A DNA stretch of 64,000 nt from Celeribacter sp. HF31 (GTDB lineage: Bacteria > Pseudomonadota > Alphaproteobacteria > Rhodobacterales > Rhodobacteraceae). Made by a program: the position numbers and the translations under genes. Where the stretch lies: assembly GCF_011806455.1 (NCBI RefSeq), contig NZ_JAATOT010000007.1, positions 186,001 to 250,000 on the forward strand. The letters run 5' to 3'. Numbering within the stretch: the first letter of the stretch is position 1; the number at the start of each line of letters is the position of its first letter. This document shows positions 36,729 through 45,974 of the stretch, one piece after another. The notes beneath the pieces are model-generated. The model did not search any database. It was not told the origin of the DNA and saw only the letters and a list, made by a program, of their open reading frames with translations.

Positions 36729-37523
36729 TCAGAGCCCGAACCTGGCCCAAAGCGCCTGTTCTTCGACCTGCGCCGTCAGACCGGAGGCCAATTCAGTCCC
36801 GAAGCGGCGCAACAGCGGACGTTTCGGCCCGAACACCGTCAAACGCACCTTATCGCCGTAAATCTCTTTCATCTTCGGCACGAGATGCCCGATCCCGTCC
36901 GCAAGGCCCAGATCGATCCCCTTCGCCCCGGTCCAGAACGCGCCATCGAAAAGCTCGACCTCTTTCGAGAGCCGCTCTCCGCGGGACGTGGTGACGTGCT
37001 GGATAAAGGCCTCGTGGATTTCTTCCTGAAGCCCTTTGATCCGCGCCACGTCTTCGGGGTTTTCGGGTCGGAACGGGTCCATCTGGCTTTTCGATTTACC
37101 GGAAGTATAGACCCGACGTTCGATCCCATGCTTGGCGATCAGCTGATCAAAGCCAAAGCCCGCAGAGATCACGCCGATGGAGCCGACGATGGAGCTGGTA
37201 TCGACGAAAATCTTGTCGGCGGCACAGGCCAGCCAATAGCCACCCGAGGCCGCGACATCCTCGACAAAGGCATAGACGGGCAGTTCTTTTTCCGCCGCCA
37301 GCCGCGAAATCCGCGCCGCGATCAAGGACGACTGCACCGGCGAGCCACCCGGCGAATTGATCGACAGCGCCACCGCCGTGGGCTTGCCCTTGCGAAAGGC
37401 GCGCTCGATGGCGGGCGCAAGGCTTTGGTCGTTCAAGCCGCCCTGACGGGTCATGATTGCGCCATTCAGGCGCACGACATTGACCCGCGGAGGGCTATGG
37501 CGAAAGGGGATGCGAAGTTTCAT
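36729..37523 (-). CDS. S49-family serine protease (SohB/SppA-like)
   Basis: 264 residues. Signal-peptide-peptidase-type fold: SINSPGGSPVQSSL, the nucleophile region DVAASGGYWLACAA (Ser), GSIGVISAGF and a later Lys-rich SGKSKSQMDPF with the probable general-base Lys. No clear N-terminal membrane helix from ATG 37523, unlike full SohB, so it may be peripheral or rely on its partner genes. First of a coupled string with the zinc-ribbon protein and the Ca/Na antiporter. Confidence 0.88.
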   Translation of the reverse strand: MKLRIPFRHSPPRVNVVRLNGAIMTRQGGLNDQSLAPAIERAFRKGKPTAVALSINSPGGSPVQSSLIAARISRLAAEKELPVYAFVEDVAASGGYWLACAADKIFVDTSSIVGSIGVISAGFGFDQLIAKHGIERRVYTSGKSKSQMDPFRPENPEDVARIKGLQEEIHEAFIQHVTTSRGERLSKEVELFDGAFWTGAKGIDLGLADGIGHLVPKMKEIYGDKVRLTVFGPKRPLLRRFGTELASGLTAQVEEQALWARFGL

Positions 37524-37557
37524 GCCCTTGGATGTAAAGTGCCCCCCCCGGACAAAC

Positions 37558-37586
37558 AAGGGCGCGAGACAAAGCCCCGCGCCCTT
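37558..37586 (-). terminator. terminator after znuA
   Basis: Perfect 9-bp stem AAGGGCGCG/CGCGCCCTT with an 11-nt loop, 26 bp after the znuA stop. On the minus strand TTGTTTG follows; on the plus strand eight T follow, so it is potentially bidirectional. Confidence 0.7.
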
Positions 37587-37611
37587 TTTTTCACTCAATA
37601 CTCAGATCACA

Positions 37612-38718
37612 TCAGTCTTCGGCGCAGGCCGTGAAGGCGCCCGCCAATTCGTCCATGAATTCGCCATAAAACGCGGCCCCCGGTGTCAGATCGACACCCA
37701 GCGGGTCGATGACGGCGCTTTTGGCCTCGGTGCCGTCCAGCACGGTGTTCACAAGACCAGCGTTGAATTGCGGCTCGGAGAACACGCAGGTGATGCCGAT
37801 CTCTTTCACCTTGTCCTGAATTTCACGAATGCGCGCGGGGCTCGGCGCCGTGGCGTCGCTGATCGAGATCGAACCAGCCGCAGACAGGCCGAAACGGTTT
37901 TCGAAATAATTGTAAGCGTCGTGGAAGACGATGAAGTTCATATCGGCGAGCGGCGCCATCTCGGCCTGAATCTCCGCGATTTTCACGTCCAGCGCCTCTT
38001 GGGCGGCGGCGGCATTTGTGCGGTAGGTCTCGGCGTTTTCCGCGTCGAGCGCGGCAAGCTCTTCGGAGATGACTCCGAGCCAGACGCGGGCGTTCATCGG
38101 GTCGAGCCAGGCGTGGCCGTCAATACCCTCGTGGGCGTGATCATGGTCGTCGTGATCGTCGTGAGCTTCCTCTGCATGATCGTCGTGGTCGTGATCATCG
38201 TGATCGTCGTGCGCGTCCTCGTCATGCGCGTCATGGTCATGATCGTCGTGATCCTCGGCCTCATGTGCGTGGTCGTCATGATCTTCGTCGCCATGGTCGT
38301 GCGCATCTTCATCATGCTCATCCTCGTCATGCACATGACGCTCAAAGGTTGCCCCTTCGCGCACCTCCAACACGGTCGCCCCCTCGACCGTTGCGAGCGG
38401 CACGGAAAGCGTCTGTTGCCCAACCTCTTCGATCACCTCTTCGAGCCAAGGCTCGATTTTCGGCCCGGTCCAGAATACGACATCCGCGTCCTGCACGGCC
38501 TTCGCCTCAGACGGGCGCATCGCATAGCCATGCGGCGAAGCGCCCTGTGCCATCAACATGGAGGGCTCACCGAGGTCGCCCATAACCTGCGCGACCAGAG
38601 AGTGAATCGGCGCCATGTCGGCCACGACATTGGGGACCTCGGCCTCAGCGGCGGTGACTTGTGCAAAATGTGCGCCCGCGAGAACAGGAACAACGAAAAG
38701 GGAGGAACGTAGGGACAT
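37612..38718 (-). CDS. znuA: zinc ABC transporter substrate-binding protein with long His/Asp-rich loop
   Basis: 368 residues. Signal peptide ends near residue 23. Cluster A-I binding fold with ligand motifs ASPHGYAMRPS, GHAWLDP and VFHDAYNYFE. Residues about 128-198 are almost entirely His, Asp, Glu and Ala (roughly 70 residues), longer than the usual ZnuA loop, and should bind several zinc ions. Faces zur across 137 bp with Zur-like palindromes, and is followed by a strong terminator. Delivers Zn to ZnuB in the periplasm. Confidence 0.95.
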   Translation of the reverse strand: MSLRSSLFVVPVLAGAHFAQVTAAEAEVPNVVADMAPIHSLVAQVMGDLGEPSMLMAQGASPHGYAMRPSEAKAVQDADVVFWTGPKIEPWLEEVIEEVGQQTLSVPLATVEGATVLEVREGATFERHVHDEDEHDEDAHDHGDEDHDDHAHEAEDHDDHDHDAHDEDAHDDHDDHDHDDHAEEAHDDHDDHDHAHEGIDGHAWLDPMNARVWLGVISEELAALDAENAETYRTNAAAAQEALDVKIAEIQAEMAPLADMNFIVFHDAYNYFENRFGLSAAGSISISDATAPSPARIREIQDKVKEIGITCVFSEPQFNAGLVNTVLDGTEAKSAVIDPLGVDLTPGAAFYGEFMDELAGAFTACAED

Positions 38719-38737
38719 TCTGGCCTCTGGATTGATG

Positions 38738-38789
38738 TGTTATGTTATTACGTGACAGACTTGATATATCACAGGTGATAACATATCAA
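38738..38789. promoter_or_regulatory. two Zur-type palindromes in the znuA/zur divergent region
   Basis: Site 1 (38738-38757) is an imperfect 20-bp palindrome beginning TGTTATGTTATTAC. Site 2 (38761-38789) pairs TTGATATATCAC with GTGATAACATATCAA. The TGATA/TATCA and GTTAT/ATAAC half-sites resemble alphaproteobacterial Zur boxes (GATATGTTATAACATATC type, from memory). Both lie between the divergent start codons, so zinc-loaded Zur could repress both operons. Confidence 0.7.
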
Positions 38790-38855
38790 GTCCTCCTGTC
38801 ACGAGTCTTGCAAAAGACCCACCCCGCGCCTCGCGCCCTTACGGAGCACAGTCCC

Positions 38856-39356
38856 ATGGACCCGAACCCGATCGGATTTCAAAAGCACGATCACAGCCAT
38901 TGCGTCGCCGATGCCGTCGCCGAGGCGGATCGGACCTGTCAGAAGGCCGGGTTGCAATTGACGCCGGTGCGCAAACGCGCCTTGGAGATTTTGCTCGAAG
39001 AACACCGCGCCTTGGGCGCCTATGACGTGCTGGCGCGCTTAGCGGAAGACGGGTTTGGCAGCCAACCGCCCGTGGCCTACCGCGCGCTCGATTTTCTGAC
39101 GAAAAACGGCTTTGCCCATAAGATCGAGCGGCTGAACGCCTTTATCGCCTGCGCGCATCCGGGCGACATCCACACGCCGGCCTTCCTGATCTGCACCACA
39201 TGCGAGGCCGTGGCCGAGGCGGAAACCGACCCCTCGCACAGCCTGTTGAACCAGATCGCCGACACCACAGGATTCCGCATCAGCCGCGCGGTGCTGGAGG
39301 CAGAGGGCACCTGCCCCAATTGCCTCGCGAACGATCAGGCGAAAGACCCGAAATGA
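38856..39356 (+). CDS. zur: zinc uptake regulator, Fur family
   Basis: 166 residues. N-terminal winged helix (LTPVRKRALEILLEEHRALGAYD region, read in parts) and C-terminal dimer domain with two structural Cys pairs: C113-x2-C116 and C153-x2-C156. His-rich N-terminus FQKHDHSHC. In an operon with znuCB and facing znuA, so Zur rather than Fur is the assignment. ATG 38856 is chosen because the upstream frame runs through the operator. Stop overlaps the znuC start (ATGA). Confidence 0.94.
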   Translation: MDPNPIGFQKHDHSHCVADAVAEADRTCQKAGLQLTPVRKRALEILLEEHRALGAYDVLARLAEDGFGSQPPVAYRALDFLTKNGFAHKIERLNAFIACAHPGDIHTPAFLICTTCEAVAEAETDPSHSLLNQIADTTGFRISRAVLEAEGTCPNCLANDQAKDPK

Positions 39357-40105
39357 GCCTCGTTTCCGTCGACACGATCAGCCTGCATCTCGGCGGGCGT
39401 CAGGTGCTGGATCAGGTCTCGCTCAACATCGAGCCGGGGGAGATCGTCACCATCGTCGGACCGAACGGCTCCGGCAAATCGACGCTTTTGCGTGTCATCA
39501 TCGGGGCGCTTTCGCCCAAGATCGGCAAGATCACCCGCAAAAAAGGTCTCAAGATCGGCTATGTGCCACAAAAGCTGCATATCGATCCGACCCTGCCGCT
39601 GACCGTGCGCAGGTTCCTGTCGCTGCCGAAACGCGTGAGCGATGAGGCCGCCCATGCCGCGCTTCATGATGCGGGCGCGGGGCACCTTTGCCACCATCAG
39701 ATGACCTCGCTCTCGGGCGGGCAATTTCAACGCGTGCTTCTGGCCCGTGCGCTTTTGACTGATCCCGATCTTTTGATCCTCGATGAGGCGACCCAAGGCC
39801 TCGACCAACCCGGCTCCGCCGATTTTTATAGTCAGATCGAGCGACTGCGCCGTGAAAAAGGCTGCGCCGTACTCATGGTCTCGCATGAGCTCCATGTCGT
39901 GATGGCGGCCTCGGATCGGGTGATCTGTCTCAATGGTCACGTCTGTTGTCACGGCGCGCCGGAACATGTCGCCTCCGCGCCAGAATACCGCGCGCTCTTT
40001 GGCACCGGCACCCATGGCGCGCTGGCGCTTTATCGCCACGACCATGACCACGATGCTTGCGATCACGATCATTCCCATGACACAGCACATAAGGAAAGCG
40101 CATGA
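39353..40105 (+). CDS. znuC: zinc ABC transporter ATP-binding protein
   Basis: 250 residues. Walker A GPNGSGKST, signature LSGGQFQR, Walker B LLILDEATQGLD and H-loop VSHELH are intact. The last 25 residues form a His/Asp-rich tail (RHDHDHDACDHDHSHD), a cytosolic zinc-binding feature. Overlaps both zur and znuB by 4 bp. Confidence 0.95.
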   Translation: MSLVSVDTISLHLGGRQVLDQVSLNIEPGEIVTIVGPNGSGKSTLLRVIIGALSPKIGKITRKKGLKIGYVPQKLHIDPTLPLTVRRFLSLPKRVSDEAAHAALHDAGAGHLCHHQMTSLSGGQFQRVLLARALLTDPDLLILDEATQGLDQPGSADFYSQIERLRREKGCAVLMVSHELHVVMAASDRVICLNGHVCCHGAPEHVASAPEYRALFGTGTHGALALYRHDHDHDACDHDHSHDTAHKESA

Positions 40106-40905
40106 GCCTTTTGGATGATTTCATCGTCCGCGCGGTCTTGGCCGGGCTGGGCCTCGTTTTGGCCGCCGCCCCGCTGGGCTGTTTCGTCGTCTGGCGGCGC
40201 ATGGCCTATTTCGGCGATGCCACGGCGCATGCCGCGCTTTTGGGCGTGGCTCTGGCACTGGCTTTCAACATCTCGATTTTCGTGGGCGTGTTGAGCGTCG
40301 CGCTGATCATGGCCGTGACCGTCTCTGCGCTCTCGGGCCGGGGCTTTGCCATGGACACGATCCTCGGCGTCATGGCGCATAGTTCACTGGCCTTCGGCCT
40401 CGTCGCCGTGTCTTTTGTGCCGGGCGTGCGGGTTGATCTCATGGCCTATCTCTTCGGCGACATCCTCGCCGTCGGGCGCAGCGATCTTGTGGTGATCTGG
40501 CTTGGTGCGGCTTTGGTGGTCGGGCTGTTGTATTGGCGCTGGTCGGCGCTTTTGACCGCGACGCTCAACCCCGATCTGGCCTATGCGTCCGGCATCTCGC
40601 CCAAGCGCGAACAGATGATCCTGTCGCTCGCGCTCGCTCTGGTCGTCGCCGTCGCCATCAAAGTGGTCGGCACGCTGTTGATTGCCGCGATGCTGTTGAT
40701 CCCGGCCGCCAGTGCGCGCACCTTTTCGCGCACGCCCGAACGCATGGCCGCCATCGCCATGGTGATCGGCGTGCTCTCCGTCTTGGGCGGTATTCAGAGC
40801 GCCTTTACCTTTGACACGCCGACCGGCCCGACCATTGTCTGCGTCGCGGCACTTTTGTTCGTGGCCGCCAATCTGGTGCGGCTTCTGCGCGCTCAGGTCA
40901 AATAA
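40102..40905 (+). CDS. znuB: zinc ABC transporter permease
   Basis: 267 residues, about eight helices, ABC-3 family. Motifs include FGDATAHAALLG and LLIAAMLLIPAASARTFS. Inner-membrane channel for ZnuABC. Starts in the znuC stop (ATGA). Its 3' end overlaps the convergent mtlK gene by 13 bp. Confidence 0.95.
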   Translation: MSLLDDFIVRAVLAGLGLVLAAAPLGCFVVWRRMAYFGDATAHAALLGVALALAFNISIFVGVLSVALIMAVTVSALSGRGFAMDTILGVMAHSSLAFGLVAVSFVPGVRVDLMAYLFGDILAVGRSDLVVIWLGAALVVGLLYWRWSALLTATLNPDLAYASGISPKREQMILSLALALVVAVAIKVVGTLLIAAMLLIPAASARTFSRTPERMAAIAMVIGVLSVLGGIQSAFTFDTPTGPTIVCVAALLFVAANLVRLLRAQVK

Positions 40906-42359
40906 GAGCTGAGCGTGGCCTCCACACCCTCGCGATAGATCATCGAAAGCCAGCGCGCGAAAGCCTCCGCAAACTGCGGCTCTTCCGCCAGATCGCCATA
41001 GATGTGACGCATGGAAAGCCAGACCTTCGGGTCACTTTTGGCCTTGGCCGCCAGCGCCGTCAGATTGGACCAAAACGGATCATTCGGCGCAATCTCGGTC
41101 CCATCTTCGCGTGACCCCAAACAATAGCGCGCCCAAAGCGCAGAGCTGAGCGCAAGTCCTTCCGGCGCAATCCCCCGTGCAAGACAGGCGTGGATCGACG
41201 GCACAAGAAAGCCCGGTTGCCGCGACGAGCCGTCAAAGGCCACGCGGCGCGTCGTGTCGACGATTTTCGGATTGGAGAACCGCGTTTTGATCAGCGCGAC
41301 ATAGGTCTCTGGCGTAAACTCGGGCACCGGCGCGACATGGGGCATGATCTCTTCGCGCTCGACTTTCTCGAACAAAGCAACGATCAAAGGATGCGTCATA
41401 CAGCCGGAAATCGTCGCAACGGAAAGCAACTCTCCGACAGCCGCAATCACCTGATGCCCACCGTTGAGAATGCGAATTTTCATCGTCTCGTAAGAGTGCA
41501 CATCGTCTGAAAATGTTGCCCCCGCCTTGTCCCAATCGGGACGGCCCGCGCAAAACTCATCCTCAATCACCCATTGCCGAAAATTCTCATGCGTGACGGG
41601 CACGGCATCCTTGATGCCGAAGTCTTGCACCAACTCCAACTCCTGCGGGCCTGTCGCGGGCACGATGCAATCGACCATGGCGTTGGGGAAGCTGCACTCG
41701 GCATCGATCCACTCCGCCAGATCGGGATCGGAAAGCTTAGCGAGCGACACCACCGTTTGGCGCAGCACCGCGCCATTGCCTTGCAAGTTGTCGCAAGACT
41801 GTCCCGTGAACGGCCCGACCCCGCGATCCCGGCGCAGCTTCAACGCGGCGACCATGGCGCCAAAGGCCGTGCGCGGGCGCCAGGGGTTTTCGGCGTCATG
41901 GACAATATCCGGATGCGTGGCGTCAAAGCCCTTGGTCGCCGGATCGATGTAATAGCCGCCCTCTGTGACGGTGAGCGCGACGATGCGAATGTCGGGCTGC
42001 GCCATGCGTTCGATCAGCGCGCCGTTGCCGTCTTCGACCGGGACATAGTCGATCATCGCACCGACGACCTCCGCCGAAGACCCCGCAGGGTCCAGCTCGA
42101 TCAGTGTGGTCAGATAGTCCTGTGCCGCGAATTTCTGGCGCATCTGCTCATCATAGGGCCGCACCCCGGCGCCGACGATGGCCCAATCCTGCGCCAATCC
42201 CATCTGCATCAGCCGGTGCAGATACCAGGATTGATGCGCGCGGTGGAAATTGCCGAGACCGATATGAACGATGCCCGGTGTGAGCGCGCTCCGGTCATAC
42301 TTCGGGCGTTTGATCGCGTCAGGCAAATCCGCGAGGGTCTTGTTGGATAGTTTAATCAT
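40893..42359 (-). CDS. mtlK: mannitol 2-dehydrogenase family protein
   Basis: 488 residues, long-chain polyol dehydrogenase. Oxidises D-mannitol (and D-arabinitol) to fructose with NAD. Seen: HIGLGNFHRAHQSWYLHRL nucleotide/substrate region near 32-50, SCDNLQGNG, and the catalytic KGHQVIAA-like segment, here reading LNGGHQVIAAVGE. Last gene of the smo operon, as in Rhodobacter sphaeroides. The usual catalytic Lys is not in the local segment I can identify, so alignment is needed. Ends inside znuB on the other strand. Confidence 0.9.
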   Translation of the reverse strand: MIKLSNKTLADLPDAIKRPKYDRSALTPGIVHIGLGNFHRAHQSWYLHRLMQMGLAQDWAIVGAGVRPYDEQMRQKFAAQDYLTTLIELDPAGSSAEVVGAMIDYVPVEDGNGALIERMAQPDIRIVALTVTEGGYYIDPATKGFDATHPDIVHDAENPWRPRTAFGAMVAALKLRRDRGVGPFTGQSCDNLQGNGAVLRQTVVSLAKLSDPDLAEWIDAECSFPNAMVDCIVPATGPQELELVQDFGIKDAVPVTHENFRQWVIEDEFCAGRPDWDKAGATFSDDVHSYETMKIRILNGGHQVIAAVGELLSVATISGCMTHPLIVALFEKVEREEIMPHVAPVPEFTPETYVALIKTRFSNPKIVDTTRRVAFDGSSRQPGFLVPSIHACLARGIAPEGLALSSALWARYCLGSREDGTEIAPNDPFWSNLTALAAKAKSDPKVWLSMRHIYGDLAEEPQFAEAFARWLSMIYREGVEATLSSYLT

Positions 42360-42382
42360 GTCTCTTCCCTCTGCTCATCCGC

Positions 42383-43168
42383 TCAGCTCATCCACTGGCC
42401 GCCATCGACGTTATACGTCTGCGCCACGATGTAATCGGCCTCGGGCGTGGCGAGGAAAACGGCCATGCCGGTCAGATCCTCCGCCCGGCCCATGCGCCCG
42501 AAAGGCACGGCCTCGCCGACTTCTTTTTTCTTTTGGCCCAAAGGCTTGTTTTCATATTTGGCGAAGAACGCATCGACCCCTTCCCAGTGCTCGCCCTCCA
42601 CCACGCCGGGCGCGATGGCGTTGACGTTGATGCCCTGCGAGATGAGGTTCAGCCCCGCCGATTGAGTCAGGCTGATGACCGCCGCTTTCGTCGCGCAATA
42701 GACCGCCACGAGAGGCTCGCCGCGCCGACCGGCTTGCGAGGCCATGTTGATGATCTTGCCCCCCTGCCCGCGCGCGATCATGTGTTGCGCGACGGCCTGC
42801 ATCATGAAAAGCGTGCCGGAGACGTTGATCGCGAAAGCGCGCTCAAAGTCGTCGCGGGTGATCTCGACGAGGGGTGCTGCGGTAAAGATCGCGGCGTTGT
42901 TGATCAGGATGTCGATGCCGCCGAGACGCTCCGCCGTTTCATCAACAGCGCGATCAATGCTGGCTTGATCCGTCACATCAAGCTCGACCGCGATGGCCGC
43001 CGCGCCGATTTCGGTCGCAGCCAAACGCGCACGCGCGATGTCGATGTCGGCGATGGCCACACGCGCCCCTTCCGCGACATAGGCCTTGGCGAAGGCTAGG
43101 CCTATGCCACGCGCCGCCCCCGTGATCAACGCAGTTTTACCCGACAGTTTCCCGGCAAGCCGTGTCAT
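42383..43168 (-). CDS. smoS: sorbitol (L-iditol 2-) dehydrogenase, SDR family
   Basis: 261 residues. NAD-binding [20 protein letters not shown], catalytic Tyr-x3-Lys in VYCATKAAV, and C-terminal [10 protein letters not shown] as in Rhodobacter SmoS. Oxidises D-sorbitol to fructose (also galactitol in that enzyme). ATG overlaps the smoK stop (ATGA, 43168-43165). Upstream of mtlK by 23 bp. Confidence 0.93.
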   Translation of the reverse strand: MTRLAGKLSGKTALITGAARGIGLAFAKAYVAEGARVAIADIDIARARLAATEIGAAAIAVELDVTDQASIDRAVDETAERLGGIDILINNAAIFTAAPLVEITRDDFERAFAINVSGTLFMMQAVAQHMIARGQGGKIINMASQAGRRGEPLVAVYCATKAAVISLTQSAGLNLISQGINVNAIAPGVVEGEHWEGVDAFFAKYENKPLGQKKKEVGEAVPFGRMGRAEDLTGMAVFLATPEADYIVAQTYNVDGGQWMS

Positions 43169-44169
43169 GCGATCCGCAGCCCCTCGGCGTCGAAACGATG
43201 CAGATTGGCCTCATTCGGCGTCAACCAAACGGTGTCGCCATAGGACAGAGACACTTCGCCGGAGGCGCGCACGGTCAGAGGTTCGTCCCATCCATCGACC
43301 GTGACGTGAAAGAACGTGTCGGAGCCCAAATGTTCCGACACGCCGATCTCCCCCTTCCACGCGCCGCCCTCGGTCGAGATTGCGAGGTGTTCGGGGCGGA
43401 TACCGATGGTGGTGGCACCATGTTTGGCCGCCTCTGCCCCGGTGATCAGGTTCATTTTCGGCGAACCGATAAAGCCCGCGACAAAGACATTGCGGGGGCG
43501 ATTATAGAGTTCGAGCGGGGAGCCGACCTGTTCGATATTGCCCGCACGCAGGACGACGATCTTATCGGCCATGGTCATGGCTTCGACCTGATCGTGGGTG
43601 ACGTAGATCATCGTCGTGGCGAGGCGTTTGTGCAGCTCGGAGATTTCCAGCCTCATGCCCACACGCAGCGCGGCGTCGAGGTTCGAGAGCGGCTCATCGA
43701 ACAGAAACGCCGCCGGTTCACGCACAATGGCGCGTCCGATGGCGACGCGCTGACGCTGGCCCCCCGAAAGTTGCCCCGGCTTGCGGTCGAGGTAATCGGT
43801 GAGGTTCAGCGCCTTGGCGGCTCCCTCGATCCGGCGCTCCTGTTCGTCCTGCGGCAGGCCCGCCATTTTCATCGGAAAAGCGATGTTCTTGCGCACGGAC
43901 ATATGGGGATAGAGCGCGTAAGACTGGAACACCATCGCCAGACCGCGTTTCGCGGGCGGCAGGTTGGTGGCGTCTTCGCGGTCGATGCGGATCTGGCCGC
44001 CAGAGACATCTTCGAGCCCCGCGATTAACCGCAACAATGTGGATTTCCCGCAGCCCGACGGGCCGACGAAGACCACGAATTCGCCATCCTCGATGGTCAG
44101 ATCCAGAGGCGGAATGACTTCGATGTCGCCGAAGGCCTTGCGCACTTTATCAAGTGTGATGCGTCCCAT
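43165..44169 (-). CDS. smoK: polyol ABC transporter ATP-binding protein
   Basis: 334 residues, MalK/UgpC-type. Walker [10 protein letters not shown] (38-46), signature LSGGQRQR, Walker [13 protein letters not shown], plus a C-terminal TOBE-type regulatory domain (about 240-334). Energises SmoEFG. Conserved gene order smoE-F-G-K-S-mtlK identifies it; generic sugar specificity cannot be read from this subunit alone. Confidence 0.93.
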   Translation of the reverse strand: MGRITLDKVRKAFGDIEVIPPLDLTIEDGEFVVFVGPSGCGKSTLLRLIAGLEDVSGGQIRIDREDATNLPPAKRGLAMVFQSYALYPHMSVRKNIAFPMKMAGLPQDEQERRIEGAAKALNLTDYLDRKPGQLSGGQRQRVAIGRAIVREPAAFLFDEPLSNLDAALRVGMRLEISELHKRLATTMIYVTHDQVEAMTMADKIVVLRAGNIEQVGSPLELYNRPRNVFVAGFIGSPKMNLITGAEAAKHGATTIGIRPEHLAISTEGGAWKGEIGVSEHLGSDTFFHVTVDGWDEPLTVRASGEVSLSYGDTVWLTPNEANLHRFDAEGLRIA

Positions 44170-44188
44170 GTCGAAGGTCCTTTTCTTA

Positions 44189-45019
44189 TTACTTCACAGC
44201 GCCGAAGGTCAGGCCCCGGACGAGTTGTTTCTGGCTGAACCAGCCCATGATCAGGATCGGCGCGATGGCCATGGTGGAGGCGGCGGAGAGCTTCGCGTAA
44301 AACAGGCCCTCGGGGCTTGAGTAGCTGGCAATAAAGGCCGTCAGGGGCGCCGCTTTCGCAGCGGTCAGGTTGAGGGTCCAAAACGCCTCATTCCACGCAA
44401 GGATGATGTTCAACAGCACCGTCGAGGCCATGCCGGGGATCGCCATCGGCGTCAGCACATGGATGATTTCAGAGCGCAAACTGGCGCCATCCATCCGCGC
44501 GGCCTCCAAAATTTCGCCAGGGATTTCCTTGAAATAGGTGTAGAGCATCCAGACGATGATCGGCAGGTTGATGAGCGTCAAAACGATGACCAGACCGATG
44601 CGGGTGTCGAGCAATCCGAGATCGCGGAACAACAGGTAGATCGGGACCAACACACCGACAGGCGGCAGCATCTTGGTCGAGAGCATCCACATCAAAACGT
44701 CTTTGGTGCGCTTGGCGGGGACGAAAGCCATCGACCATGCGGCGGGCACCGCGATGATCAGGCCCAAAAGCGTCGAGCCGCCGGAGATGATCACCGAGTT
44801 CATGAAGTGCCGGAAATAATTCGAGCGCTCCTGTACCGTGACGTAATTGTCCAGCGTCCAATGGAAATTGAACCAGACGGGCGGGTCGGCGATGGCGGCG
44901 GCCTCGGTCTTGAATGAGGTCAGTATGGTCCAGAGGATCGGGAAAAAGATCGCGATGCCGATGGCCCATGCTGCGAGCGTGGTGATGAGTTTGCGCCGGG
45001 TCGAAACGGAACGTGCCAT
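44189..45019 (-). CDS. smoG: polyol ABC transporter permease (MalG type)
   Basis: 276 residues, six helices, with the coupling motif [21 protein letters not shown]. Second inner-membrane subunit of the sorbitol/mannitol importer. 12 bp downstream of smoF and 19 bp upstream of smoK. Confidence 0.92.
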   Translation of the reverse strand: MARSVSTRRKLITTLAAWAIGIAIFFPILWTILTSFKTEAAAIADPPVWFNFHWTLDNYVTVQERSNYFRHFMNSVIISGGSTLLGLIIAVPAAWSMAFVPAKRTKDVLMWMLSTKMLPPVGVLVPIYLLFRDLGLLDTRIGLVIVLTLINLPIIVWMLYTYFKEIPGEILEAARMDGASLRSEIIHVLTPMAIPGMASTVLLNIILAWNEAFWTLNLTAAKAAPLTAFIASYSSPEGLFYAKLSAASTMAIAPILIMGWFSQKQLVRGLTFGAVK

Positions 45020-45031
45020 GAGTTCGCCTCC

Positions 45032-45904
45032 TTACGCGTCGAGGTTCTTGCCGATCATCCGCATCAGGAAGATCGCAACGATATTGGCGAGGATGATGGC
45101 GACGACGCCACCGGCGGAGCCACCGCCCACATCGAATTGCAGCAAGGACTGCATGTAGATGAGGTAGGTGAGGTTCGTGGACGCCGTGCCCGGACCGCCA
45201 TTGGTGGTCACGAGGATCTCGGCGAAAACCGACAAGAGGAAAATCGTCTGGATCAGGATCACCACGGTGATCGCGCGGGCCAGATGCGGCAGCATGATGT
45301 AGAAGAACCGCTTGATCCACGGCGCGCCGTCCATCTCTGCGGCCTCCAACTGTTCCTGGTCGAGCGACTGCAAAGCGGTCAAAAGGATCAGCGTCGCAAA
45401 GGGGAGCCATTGCCAACTGACGATGCCGATGATCGAACCAAGAGGGGCCGCAGATAGAAAATCAAAGGGCTGCAATCCCAGCGCCTTGGCGGCATGGGCA
45501 AAGAGACCGTTCACAGGATTCATGAACATGTTCTTCCACACCAGCGCCGACACGGTCGGCATGACAAAAAACGGTGCGATGACCAGAATGCGCACGATGC
45601 CCTGACCGAAAAACGGCTGATCGAGCAAAAGCGCCAAAAGGATGCCGCCGATCACGGTGACCACCAGGACACCGACAACCAGCGCGATCGTGTTCCAAAG
45701 CGCCGCGAAGAACGCCGGGTCAGTCAGGAAATAACGGTAGTTGGTCAGCCCGGTGAATTCCTCCATCCCCGGCATCAACAGGTTGTAGCGCAGGAAGGAG
45801 AAATAGAGCGTCATCGACAGCGGGATCAGCATCCAACCCAAAAGCAAAAGAACAGCGGGCGAGATCATGAGCCGCGCGCTCATGCGAGAATGTTTCGTGG
45901 CCAT
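45032..45904 (-). CDS. smoF: polyol ABC transporter permease (MalF type)
   Basis: 290 residues, six helices, EAA coupling motif EAAEMDGAPWIKRFFYIMLP. First permease of the Smo importer. Separated from smoE by 70 bp that contain a strong hairpin, so permease synthesis is probably lower than binding-protein synthesis. Confidence 0.92.
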   Translation of the reverse strand: MATKHSRMSARLMISPAVLLLLGWMLIPLSMTLYFSFLRYNLLMPGMEEFTGLTNYRYFLTDPAFFAALWNTIALVVGVLVVTVIGGILLALLLDQPFFGQGIVRILVIAPFFVMPTVSALVWKNMFMNPVNGLFAHAAKALGLQPFDFLSAAPLGSIIGIVSWQWLPFATLILLTALQSLDQEQLEAAEMDGAPWIKRFFYIMLPHLARAITVVILIQTIFLLSVFAEILVTTNGGPGTASTNLTYLIYMQSLLQFDVGGGSAGGVVAIILANIVAIFLMRMIGKNLDA

Positions 45905-45935
45905 GTGATGTGCCTCGGCGATCAGAGGGAAAAAT

Positions 45936-45962
45936 GCGGGCCGGAACTGGGAACCGGCCCGC
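45936..45962 (-). terminator. intra-operon terminator-like hairpin between smoE and smoF
   Basis: Perfect 9-bp GC stem GCGGGCCGG/CCGGCCCGC with a 9-nt loop, 12 bp after the smoE stop. On the minus strand it is followed by ATTTTTC. Would terminate a fraction of transcripts or stabilise the smoE 3' end. Confidence 0.75.
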
Positions 45963-45974
45963 GAGGAGGACGGC

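Noticed and set aside
38100-38340. Dense short repeats of the GATCGTCGTGATC kind, CRISPR-like at first sight
   Set aside because: They are the codons of the His/Asp-rich loop of ZnuA, in frame and of irregular spacing, with no spacers or constant-length repeats.
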